From: Larimichthys crocea
Lineage: Eukaryota; Chordata; Actinopteri; Sciaenidae
DNA: 64,000 nt
Reading direction: 5' to 3'
NCBI RefSeq assembly: GCF_000972845.2
Contig: NC_040022.1
Span: 18,195,865 to 18,259,864, forward strand
The notes under the pieces were generated by a model. That model saw only the letters and a list, made by a program, of their open reading frames with translations. It was not told where the DNA came from and searched no databases. A program made the position numbers and the translations under genes. Numbering within the stretch: the first letter of the stretch is position 1; each line of letters starts with the position of its first letter. This document shows, in pieces, positions 54,220-64,000 of this stretch.

Positions 54220-54490
54220 TCCCGTTTCTGCGAAATCCCACAACCAAGATTCACCCAAATAATAATTTAGCGTGCAGATGTAAAACAATCCAGGTGATGA
54301 GCCAAATAATTCATTACGAGGGGACCGACAAAGTGTCGGTGAAGTCCTGCAGCGTTCAATCTGACGTACTTTCAAATGAAGGCGCGCCCAGCGGTCATTG
54401 GCCAGTTTTCTGGATGACAGCCACATTGACCAATCATACTCAAAGCAACACGGTGAGACAGCCAATAGCAATAGTTTCAGCGGGACCACT
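54220..54490 (-). promoter_or_regulatory. CCAAT-box promoter-like region for the orphan exon
   Basis: About 270 bp with more CpG than its surroundings, including GGCGCGCCC at about 54381, three CCAAT motifs on either strand and a CRE-like half site. It lies directly upstream of the orphan start codon on the minus strand. Confidence 0.45.
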
Positions 54491-54592
54491 CGAAAAAAGA
54501 TGATATCAGAATCAAAATGAAAAAATCAAATGTTTTAGTGATCCAAAAATCAAGAAATACCTTTGGTGCAGATTATCTTAAAATAAGTGAAT

Positions 54593-54680
54593 ACTACTAC
54601 TACCAATAATAATAATAATAATAATCATCATCATCATCATCATCATCATCGTCATTATTATTATTACTATTCTCTCAGTC

Positions 54681-54715
<35 letters not shown>

Positions 54716-54716
54716 T
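54593..54716. repeat. compound microsatellite: ACT, AAT, ATC, ATT and CTGT runs
   Basis: Successive perfect runs of (AAT)n at 54604-54624, (ATC)n at about 54623-54650, (ATT)n at 54653-54666 and (CTGT)n at 54681-54715. The AAT and ATT runs are complementary and could fold on each other around the ATC run. Confidence 0.95.
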
Positions 54717-54719
54717 TCC

Positions 54720-56584
54720 CTCTTTCTCTATTGAATGTAAAACCACATAAAACTAATGAGATTTACCTTAAAATTTGCAGAAAAAAAAGATGTAAGCATC
54801 TAAATCATTCTTTCCATGAGTCATGCAACGAAAAAGAACTGACGGTTGTTTGTGAACACACAGCCTCTAACAAGTCTGCTGATAATGAAAAGAACACTGT
54901 AGACAAATAGCCATCAATTGCAATTAGTTCTAAAGTAGTCATGGGAAGCTCATAGCAACTAGATTCAAGCTGGACACAGTGTCACAATGTTCCTGGCTGA
55001 CTCAATTTACAAGGAACATTGTGAGTGTCACTCAGAGGACAAACAAAAAGTACAGGAAGATGGCAACAGGAAGCTTTAAGTACACGGCTGCTGTTATTTC
55101 AGTCAGAAATTGGCCAAAATGAACTTCCTGTATCTGTATCTACCCTCCAAAGTATGCATTGGGGAGACGTTCAGTATAGATTGTTATGTCTCATTAAGAC
55201 AAACTCACAAAGACGACAGAAGACAACTTGAAAAAAATAAATAAAATCGGGAGTGGGTGTTTGATCATTAAAGAAATAATTCAGCATTTTGAGATACTAA
55301 TTTGTTCTGTTTTCCAACACATGGATTTGTTCAGTCAGAACACCGAGTGCACACAAAACATCAAAATACATAACACTGAACATACACATGGGAAAAGAGA
55401 TTTAGAGATTAGATTAGATATTACAACACTTCCGGATTTTTTTTTGTACAGAGATAACGGTGCACAGAGCATTGACTGCTCCATATCAGCCCTTAAGGGT
55501 CCCATGGTAAAAAATTTGATACCCAAAAAAACTTTGTGAATGTTGGAAAACCAGCATAGGAAATTCTGCAACACCAATCCCCCATCTGCTTTTGATCAAT
55601 CCAGATTTCCCCAAATCAAAGGTTTTATGACTGATAAAATGTGTATTGCATTTATCCAGATGCTCATCTTGACATTTATTTTACCTTATAAAAAACTAGC
55701 AAGTGAGAACCAACCACAGTGCGGCCAACTGTATTAAATAAAATCATTTACATCGAACCAGGGGAACACTCAAATGTGAATTAAAATAAGTTTAGCATTT
55801 CCTCCTGAAATATCTTGTTTCAGTATCGTCATTGCTTTCATTCATATCCATGATTAGTTCAAATGTGATGTGAGATAGTAAGCAAAGGTTAAATGAAGGG
55901 TTCAAAAACTCTCCTAAACAAGACATTTCAGGAAGAGAAGTGCAGATCAGGAGAACACTTTTAAAACCAAATTAGCTCTGAACTGGTTCTGCCCAGGATT
56001 AAAAAACAGTCAACAATAAATAATATCTTTAGGAATAAACCTGCCTCCCATGAAGTGTCTGTAGCTCTTCAGGGTCGGCCTATGCTGCTGGATTTTAATG
56101 TATGTCAAACTAGTGGCAGTTGGAAAGACAAATATTTTCTGAGGTGGTATGTGGTATGAAAAGTGGTACAAAGGTTATGTACAAAATACTCATTCTTTTT
56201 CTTTTCTTTTTTGTATGTTTATGACAAATGTTTATTATATGCCTGCCTAAAGTGATGCACTTATGATGGTTGTTTATCCCCCACCCTTAAATCTTGAGTT
56301 GTTAAATTATGTCTATAACCCAACAGTCTATATATTTTGTATTGTTGGAGCCATTTATTCTCTATATTTCATAACGTTTAAATTCAAATCTTCAAATTAA
56401 ACAGGTGAAGATGCCATCAAATATATTGTAATTGTAATTTTATTTAAATAGTCATATATTCTTGTACTTTAGCTGCATTGTTGTAACACAACAGGACATA
56501 TAGATATATAAATATATACACACTTATATACATCAGATTTTTCCAGCCCGGCCAATCGTCCCAGGCTTGTAAGTGTAACAGGGG
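54720..56584. other. intergenic region and lectin 3' flank
   Basis: AT-rich non-coding DNA. On the minus strand, the AATAAA complementary to TTTATT at 56439-56444 is a plausible poly(A) signal of the lectin gene. Nothing else was recognised. Confidence 0.4.
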
Positions 56585-57865
56585 TTACATCAGTGAGCCC
56601 AAAATGAGAGCTGTGGTCTCACAAATGTAGTGCCGTCTGCCATAACAAATAATGTCATCCCAGAAGTTCAACCAGTCCTTCGCTCCAATGCGTGTTGGTG
56701 GAAGAATGGCAACACAGTCCTGTCCTGCCTGGCTTGTGTCCCAGGCGGCCATAGCGTTATTTGGCTCCTGATCCAACCAATAAATGACATTCCACTTGAT
56801 CGTGTCGCCATTGACCCAGAAGAAGGTGCCCTCCTTGATCATATCTTGCAATCCAATCCATGCTGAATGAAAATTTTCACTAGGATTCTGCTGTACATAC
56901 TGAAAAGTCATGTTGGTCAAGAATGCCTGGTCTTCTTTATTCCAAACCATAGCCAGGTCACCCCCATAGTCAAGGCACTCTATGCAAGCCTTTTCCCACT
57001 TCTTTGTTTCGTGGGACAGTGTGCTCAGTCCAGCCAGGAGGGCAGTGTGAACAAGTGTGGTGTCTCTGAAAAAACAGATTCAGTTGTGTATTTTCTTGAA
57101 ATGTGTTCTTCAAGAGTAGCTTCAGCTGTGTATTTTCTTGGGAGATGTTATTCAAGAGCAGGTTCAGTTGTGTGCTCTCTGGCAATGTTTTGCTCAAAAG
57201 CAGGTTTAGCTGTGTATTTTCAGCAGACAACAAGGCAAAGTTATCTAGTGTTGCAGTTAAGTGCAGCTGCAGTTGGTTGTTCTCACTACCCAGAAGGTTG
57301 AGGTTCTGATAGGTGGAGTTCAGAAGCTGTTTCAGCTGAATGTTTTCCATTTAAAACTGTTTCTCATTCCATGCTGTCTCCTCTGGCATATGTTGTCATT
57401 TTACAATCAGAAATTGCTGTTTATTTCTGACTGAAGAGGGCACTGGTCACATCACACAAAAGCATCAAAATCCCAATCAAAATAGCTTGCCAATTGGATC
57501 GCAGTCTTTTTATCAAGATGTTTAATGTCCCTTCTGTGCCTGTTATATCTTCATCTTCTATCCCTGTTATATCTTCAACTTCTGTGACTGTGGGTGTTTC
57601 TGAGTCCTCATCAGAATTTTCAAGTGGGAAACTGCAAAAAAACACACACACACAAAAAAAAACACATTACAATTTCAGACTGACCTTTATGATTTCAAAG
57701 CAATAACTGTATATATGATATTTTCATATATCATATATATACAATTATGTGATAACTACTGTTAACTACTAACAAAAGGAAACAATTATAACCTCCCCAA
57801 ACTCCCCAAAACTTCAGCTCCTGATTTATCACCTACCTGTCTTGGACTCCCTCGGTGTCAGTCAT
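56585..57865 (-). CDS. C-type lectin, type II membrane protein, with apparent frameshift in the lectin domain
   Basis: Minus-strand gene. Exon 1 (57865-57837) encodes MTDTEGVQD and ends at GACAG/GTAGGT; exon 2 starts at 57631 (FPLENSDEDSE), giving an acidic cytoplasmic tail and one membrane segment (WQAILIGILMLLC). A later exon, beginning near 57340, encodes a coiled-coil neck of four 14-residue repeats (ENTQLNLLL type), then HCPPGWTEH, the normal opening of a C-type lectin domain. From there the frame shifts by one: the domain resumes as SHETKKWEKACIECLDYGGDL and runs to the end with WIGLQD, EPN (mannose-type calcium site), WDD and YICE. A few residues around the expected CYYF are missing. 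Fish CD209/ASGPR-like receptors have this layout and bind sugars on microbes or glycoproteins. The exon 2 donor could not be fixed. Either this is a recent pseudogene, or the assembly has a small deletion. Confidence 0.65.
57076..57222 (-). repeat. 42-bp coding tandem repeat in the lectin neck
   Basis: Three to four units of 42 bp, each encoding two heptads of the form ENTQLNLLLxxTxQ. Units differ at several positions, including one reading ESTQ. Array length sets the length of the coiled-coil stalk, as in CD209 neck repeats. Confidence 0.85.
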
Positions 57866-57993
57866 GTCTGTCTCTGGGTTTCCTCTTTACTTTACGTGTC
57901 TCCTAAAGGAGCTAAGAGTTTTTTTTTCAGGACCGTGTTGTGGCAATTTATGATGTTTTAATCTGAACCATAACAGGTGATTTTCGCTCTCGG

Positions 57994-58007
57994 GTTGCTA
58001 CGGCAAC
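57994..58007. promoter_or_regulatory. RFX-type X-box in the lectin promoter
   Basis: The near-perfect palindrome GTTGCTACGGCAAC matches the RFX consensus GTNRCC-N-RGYAAC closely. It lies 129 bp upstream of the lectin start codon. RFX factors drive ciliary genes, and RFX5 drives MHC class II and related immune genes. Confidence 0.6.
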
Positions 58008-58069
58008 AGGGAAACCCAGGGAGGGAATCACGTGTGCACGTTGTTAAGTTAACGGCCAACTTAGCTACA

Positions 58070-58721
58070 TTTGATCTAGTGTAGCGACAAAGAATACATT
58101 TGAGGTATTAGGACTGTAGTATTTCTACTTCATATTACTTGATACTTCTCCACAACAACTCCATATTAAGCAGTACAGATTTTACATATAAAACATATGT
58201 AAATTAAATTAAATTTACAAAGACCCATGGATAAGTTACACTGTCATCGGCTATTTTAAATGGAAATCTGTAAAAGTCAGTGTAATCTGATATGTTTATA
58301 AGACTGGTTGTTGTACCTAGCATGGTAGGGACATAAATGTAAGGTTGGTAATGATAAATAATCAGTTATCTGCATACAAAGTGTTCCTGTGCCTCCTCGA
58401 CTGACTCCTTTCAAGTCTCCTCCTTATTATATTCGTAGCTATAGGTAGATGAAAGGGCCAAAGGGTGGGCCTTTCTAATACCTTGGTAGATGGCAAAATA
58501 ATTAGAAATTATACGATACATTTATTATAATTAGATATAATTAATTCTGGTACAAGTCTTTGGTTAAGCTTATAGGCCCTGAAAAAAGACACATATGGAG
58601 ACAGTAATCCATTTTACATATAATTTGCATGAATAACTAGAAGGTCGTTGCCCTGACATACAGTAAATCTTGTTTGATTAGGATGTATTATAAAGTTCAT
58701 GACCTTGTTAAGCCTGGCTGC
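58070..58721. other. intergenic, no gene recognised
   Basis: AT-rich sequence with a short family B-like fragment at about 58100-58200 (TAGTATTTCTACTTCATATT). No exon or RNA gene was seen. Confidence 0.4.
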
Positions 58722-59033
58722 AAAATCCTTAGAGTTACCGTCAGCAGCTGCTTAGCTTAGTAAGGCATGAGGACTGCTAACAAAGGAAAACAGATAGTCT
58801 GGCTCTGTCCAATGCTATTAATAACACCATATATCTGTATAAAAACTGAAGTGTAAAAACGACACATTTTGAGGGGTTATGGGTTTTTCCCCATTTTCAA
58901 TTTATATGTCGAGCTAAGCGGGTAGAGGTTGCTTCATAATGACCATACAGACATTCAAGCATGTATTGATCTTCTCACATAACTCTTATTTCTTTATTTT
59001 AAGTGTCAAAATATTTCTTTAAAGTTCAGTCGT
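58722..59033 (+). repeat. percomorph interspersed repeat, copy 3 of family C
   Basis: Contains CAGCTGCTTAGCTTAG, GTCTGGCTCTGTCC, AACTGAAGTGTAAAAACGAC, GCTTCATAATGACCATACAG and TATTGATCTTCTCACATAAC, in the same order as the other two copies in the window. Confidence 0.6.
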
Positions 59034-62000
59034 CCTCTTCATGGGTTCACCCAACTCTCCAAATTTGTGTTGCTTTCTGATGCTTTGTCCCTGCTGTGAC
59101 TTGGATAAGACAACCAGGGGAAAGAGCTCAGATAAACAGCAGGATGTTCAGGCCCAAGCATCGATTATGGACCCCAGAGAGCTTTGGTTGCTAAAGCTAA
59201 TCTTGGCCTTTAAGCCATGGGTCACTAAGTGTTCATTCAAGAGTGATTCATCCTTCTATGGAAAAATCAAAGAGGTTGATGCTGTGCTGGCAGTCTGTCC
59301 TGCTGGTTTTGCAGAGCCAGTGGAGATATCGCATTAGGAGACCACACACGCACAGCAAGGCACACTGACTGGTCGGGGATGAAACTTGTGTAAAGCAATA
59401 CCCACAGCCATTTGAGAATATAAAGTCAGTGGCTCACTTTGAGCGGTGATTAATGAAACTCTGTGAGCCTGCTGAGACGAGATGGTGTCTTGACTCCCAC
59501 ACTATAATTTCTAACAGCCTCCATCCTTCTCCAACATCCAAATTTCTGACTGGATTTCTCTGTGGAAACTCACATGCAAAAAGACTTATTTGATAAATGT
59601 TTATAGATTTTGGAGTCTATTTCAGTTCAACAATATTTCATGGTGGAGAACTTTTAACCTTTTGGAAACAGAATAAACACAGGGCATGAGATGTTTCATG
59701 CACATTAATGATTTCAAATAAGGATGCATCATAAATTTTAATTTAGTTTGATACATGTTTAGAAAGTCCACATACCTAAATTTCTGCCAAAATAGCCACA
59801 TGACATTTTCTGCATTCTACATTTTTTGGGTCTGCCTCCTGTATGGTTGAAGATGCTATACTTTATGATTTATTTTACGTGAAAAAGGTCACATAGCGAG
59901 AAATAAATGATCTCTGAACTCTTCCCACACTAGACACTACTGAGAATACTGGTCTTACATTCTTCAGGTGGCCAGAAACATGACTTCAAATAAACACTAA
60001 TCTTGCTCCATGTTGTCTGCTGGATGTGTACAGCACCTGTTGTTGACTTGGTTAGGGTTATTGTCTCTAGTGTCAAACACCCAAAAATATGCCCAACCTT
60101 CCTCCCAAGAATTAAAAGTTCAAATCAAAGTGCTTGCTGCTGTATAAACAGGAAGGCCATTATTTGCCTCTAACACTTACTCAAAGCCACGGCATTTGTG
60201 GATGACCAGAGGAAATTCCTCTGTCTGCAGATATTATGGGACAGGCAGCACTCCCTGTTCTCTTCACAAACCGTCACGGACTTGGCCGACATTCTGCCCT
60301 GGATATGTTCTTACACCATTGGATTAGCAGTGGAGATTCCTGAACTAGCCTTCCCTAATGACACTTTTACTGGCACCAATATTGGTTTGGACGGCTTGAC
60401 TTTCTTCACCGCAGAGGCAAATCCAAAGCAAGAAATCAAATATGAGAGTGCCAGCAGTCACTCTACCAACAAAACCTTTGCAAAACAGCAACAATCCACT
60501 GACTTCTGAATGAAATGTATGTTAATACAAACACATTGAAGCCAAGGAAGTTAAATTAATCACACGACTAGCATTAAAGCCAACCAAAACCCATGAAATA
60601 ACCTCATAACCAGTGCTGGAAGAAACTTCAGCTAACTCCAAACCTAATAAACCAAAGTGGGGAAGAATGGAAAAGACTGAAAATATAATAATGGTTGACA
60701 CATCTGTCAGGGAACTAACAGAGCTGTTGCCATCTATCTTCTCTACACATTAATTTGATATACACAAACATTTAGCTACTCTATGTCTTAAGGAGTGAAG
60801 TTAGAGTCTCTGACAACCTAAGAATACACCTAACACAAGCCCTACAGTAACCTCAAAACATATGCCTGGCCCTGTGTAACCCCCATGTGGCATGCTAGGA
60901 TTGAAAAGTCCCTTACACCAAGTAACATGAGGTTCATCTACACAGGGTCTTCTCAAATTCCCTGAAGGAAAACCATCTCCAATATCCTGAAAAAAGACTT
61001 CTGCCTGCTACTGAAGCGTGACTATTAGTTGCAACATGTATTCATTTCATGCACCATTTCAGCTTTGGGGAAAGGCATAGAATATTTTAGCAAACTCCTG
61101 GCCTGAATACATGGCTGACATTGGTGTACCCCACCCATGGGATAAAGTTTACTGACAAAAAGGCCCCCCACCACAACCACCACCATCATCACACTCACCA
61201 ATCAAGGAACTAGTTAAAACTGCCATGCTGAATCTCAGTGAAACTGATGAGCTACTAAGCAGCAATAAGCATATATAGTACGTTATCACTCAGGTGTCTA
61301 TCAGAGATGAGACAGGCCACATGCCGCCTCCTTAAACATACAGTACATGTTGTAGCAATCACAGACCATCTGGCACCTGTCTCAGTAATCTTATGTTTCT
61401 CAGCCACATCCTCCAGAGTCTCCTTTACTGTCACAAAATGAAATTTGCACTTTCTTAATGTCAGATCAGATAGAGTCAGATAAACAGCACTACTGGTATA
61501 GCAACACTGATAGAGGCTTTCTCTCTAAACCATAACTTTCATCACTCATCAGACAAAACGGGAAAGCAGCAGGGATTGAAGTGATTTCCTCTACACTTTT
61601 GTCACACGTTTGTAAGATCTTACTTGGTATCACTAGAAGATTATTCAAGAATGATTACAAAGTTATGGAGCTTGTGCATTTTCCAGACAGCTTTGAACCA
61701 ACCCAATTTGTCAACCTTAACAAAAACTAAAAGAGAGTTTTTGGTTCAAAAGTGGCTCAAAATCCTTGGCAGTCCTGCCTGAATCTCAAATTAGGCAAAG
61801 TCGTGGATAGTGGGTGGTGCTGAGGCAAGCCGAATGATGCCTGGTTGCTCAAACAAGCCACCTGTAATGGCACCCACCTGTCAGTCAAAGCAGCCATGTT
61901 GTTAATTATGCATAACTTTTAACCTTAATATAATTTCAACAAGTGAGATATATAGAAATGCAGCCTGGGTAAATTACAATACACTGAGGAAATTAGCTAT

Positions 62001-64000
62001 AGAGACCCAAACCGTTTTTTGTACCAGGCTGTAAACGCTTATTTTTTTAGGATTGCTTAGAAGTTTCTACAAAGACAGACTGGAAGACACCATTGTAACA
62101 GCAACACTGTGTATTTCTGTGACCTAATGTTGTGTTAACATTTAGATATGGTCGGTTATGTAACATGTTAGGTATACTGATGTTATGACACTAAATGCTA
62201 AGAGATCCCAGTGTGAAGCTGTCTAGTTCAAGCACAGGTTAACTGTTATTTCAGCAATAAAAAAAAGCTGTCAAAACATAAAAACATATAAAGTTCATGG
62301 GTACAGTAAAAACCTGATGTTGTGCAAATAACCATAAGCATTACCTGAACTCACATGCTACAATATAATCATGAATATTGTGTTTGTGACAAAGTTGGAG
62401 GTTTAGCTTACGGTCACGTAAAACCTTTCATTGGTTTGAGTAATCAGAAGTATCTAAATGGGAAATAACAATGTCTATTTATACAGTGTGGATTTAATGG
62501 AGCACATCAACCTCTTATCTTGTGCTGCTGCACTGACTTTAATGAGACCTCACAGTACTGTAAATTACATTTCCGCTGATAGTTGTGGTCATGTGTTTGG
62601 AAATGAAAAGTGAAGAAAATTAATAGATTCAAGGGTGTTTTTAGTCACAACCTGAACAGTGTGCACCTAACTGACATGATCCTTTTATGTTGTCTGCCAA
62701 GTGTCTTGCACTTAGCACCTTCTGTCCACAGCACAGTTTGCGTCAGTAGAGGCCACTAAATATGTCATCAGAGCAAATACACAGATAGCTATTGTTCCCG
62801 TAGTTCTGATTAGTTTGTTTGAATCATGATGAACTGTAAAATCTACTGAACTGGGCTGATACAGAGCAATATGAGATCATATATATATATTTTTTAAATC
62901 TCATACACAAGTTATGTTAGTAATAACCCTGAGAAAGCCATCTGTAGATATTTTCTCTGGATCAGCATGTTTAGTACATTTTGATTTCACTCCAGTTTGG
63001 GGAGTTCTTGTTATGTTTATTTTTCCCAGACTCCTGAAAAACCTCTTCCCTTCTCTCTATATTTACCTCTCCACATTGTGGAGATTGTTTTATATTACAA
63101 CAGCCAGCATAATCAATTGTGTAAATGTGTTTTCAACCCATCGGCCAAACAGAGCAGGGCTATATGTGATGGTTTGTATCATCTTTTGTATTCGGGCAGA
63201 GGAATGTGGTCTCTCACGCCACCTAGATCTCCTGTGTGCATACTGTGAACTGTGAATGAACTGTTTGACCTGGATGAGGATCATTGGCTTAGAGGTCTCA
63301 CAGGACCCACAAATGGAGATGCTTGCTCCCAGCAAAAGTTGAGCTACGATGAGATTGCTGTGTACCTGTTTACATAGCAAAGATTTAACTGTGCAAATGT
63401 GTTGCATTCATAAAAAATAAGGCTCATTAGATGTCATTTTGAAATATTGTATTCACCCCCAGTGTTACTGAAGCCAAATAATGTTTTTGAAGTGCACTTC
63501 TACGGTTTAATAAATATTTGCTGTTAGGAAAAAAAATTGATTAACACTGGAAAATGCCTTCATTCATTTCATAACCGGCCTGTGGATGCAGTAGTGAACA
63601 ATGTGTATCCAGGAGCCAGTGTCCCTAGCAGAAGTGTGATGTTATTAGGTTTCCTCCCTCTTGTCTCTTGTCCGTGTTACTGCACCTCAGAGAAAACTGA
63701 TCCAGGCAGAGGACACTGACTAGTCCTGGAAATCTGTCACCCGCAGGTGTCAAATGCGGGGCCGAGACAGGCCATCCTACAACATGGCTGGTACCAAATA
63801 ACCCCTGATGATTTGTCTCATGTACAGTGCTGCCCTCTTTCACACCTCCCCACTGCTTTCAAGTGGAGCAGTTGTTTACCTCTAGCTCAGGTTACACTTG
63901 TGGTTCAGCCTTGGCTAGTCTTGTGAAACCAAAGAGATGACCTGGAATTCTATCCTTTGACCCATGTGTGAAAGGTATGCTTGTGACGAAGCTGCACTTG
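59034..64000. other. intergenic region to the window end, no gene recognised
   Basis: Open frames of 98-113 codons at 59041-59337, 60198-60509 and 62914-63255 show no conserved motif and overlap open frames in other registers, so I do not call them genes. A probable interspersed repeat lies at about 61790-62045. GC-richer sequence at 63580-63860 could be regulatory. Confidence 0.4.
61790..62045 (+). repeat. probable percomorph interspersed repeat
   Basis: CACCTGTCAGTCAAAGCAGC, TTAATTATGCATAACTTTTA and TTTTTTGTACCAGGCTGTAA follow the order of a repeat I recognise from many spiny-rayed fish loci. Class unknown. Confidence 0.5.

Noticed and set aside
57076..57222. Regular repeats that might suggest a CRISPR-like array
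   Set aside because: They are back-to-back coding units without spacers, in a eukaryotic gene.
59041..59337. 98-codon open frame, possibly an exon
   Set aside because: No splice borders in the right places and no recognisable domain; cysteine-rich start looks accidental.
60198..60509. 103-codon open frame
   Set aside because: No conserved motif and no supporting exon neighbours; composition fits non-coding DNA.
62914..63255. 113-codon hydrophobic open frame, considered as a membrane protein
   Set aside because: An overlapping frame is also open, hydrophobicity follows from the AT-rich sequence, and no family is recognised.

Overview
This window is vertebrate genomic DNA, most likely from a spiny-rayed (percomorph) teleost fish. 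The evidence is small exons with GT-AG introns, long AT-rich non-coding stretches, many dinucleotide and tetranucleotide microsatellites, and several families of short fish-type interspersed repeats. It is not prokaryotic: there are no operons, CRISPR arrays or ribosome binding sites. All coding calls come from reading exons by eye, joining them in phase and comparing them with remembered protein families; no search was run.

Layout. 1-1935 (+): last four exons of a nucleolin-like RNA-binding protein gene. 2700-21972 (+): complete P5-type transport ATPase gene, closest to ATP13A3, with a CpG-rich untranslated first exon, 32 coding exons and an inferred 1,253-residue protein. 21973-28880: gene-free stretch with several GC-richer blocks that look like regulatory DNA. 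28890-30615 (+): complete four-exon hes1/her6-type transcriptional repressor gene with a TATA box, N-boxes and CCAAT boxes. 30616-37811: second gene-free stretch. 37812-39374 (-): intact leucine-rich-repeat secreted protein resembling carboxypeptidase N subunit 2. 40415-43251 (+): complete four-exon claudin, closest to claudin-1, arranged head to head with the LRR gene. 43252-56584: mostly repeats and microsatellites, plus an orphan promoter and first coding exon on the minus strand (54168-54217). 56585-57865 (-): C-type lectin gene of the type II membrane kind whose lectin domain appears frameshifted. 57866-64000: lectin promoter region with an RFX-type X-box, then non-coding DNA and repeats.

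The order ATP13A3, HES1, CPN2, CLDN1 matches the content of human 3q28-q29, which supports each of these names. The gene-free stretches on both sides of hes1 fit the usual picture of a developmental regulator surrounded by distant enhancers, but this is inference without alignments. I found no novel multi-gene system. The most useful second looks are the broken lectin with its 42-bp coding repeat, the orphan first exon, the GC-AG intron in the ATPase gene, the perfect 41-bp tandem duplication at a splice acceptor, and the inverted pair of transposon copies just upstream of the hes1 promoter.
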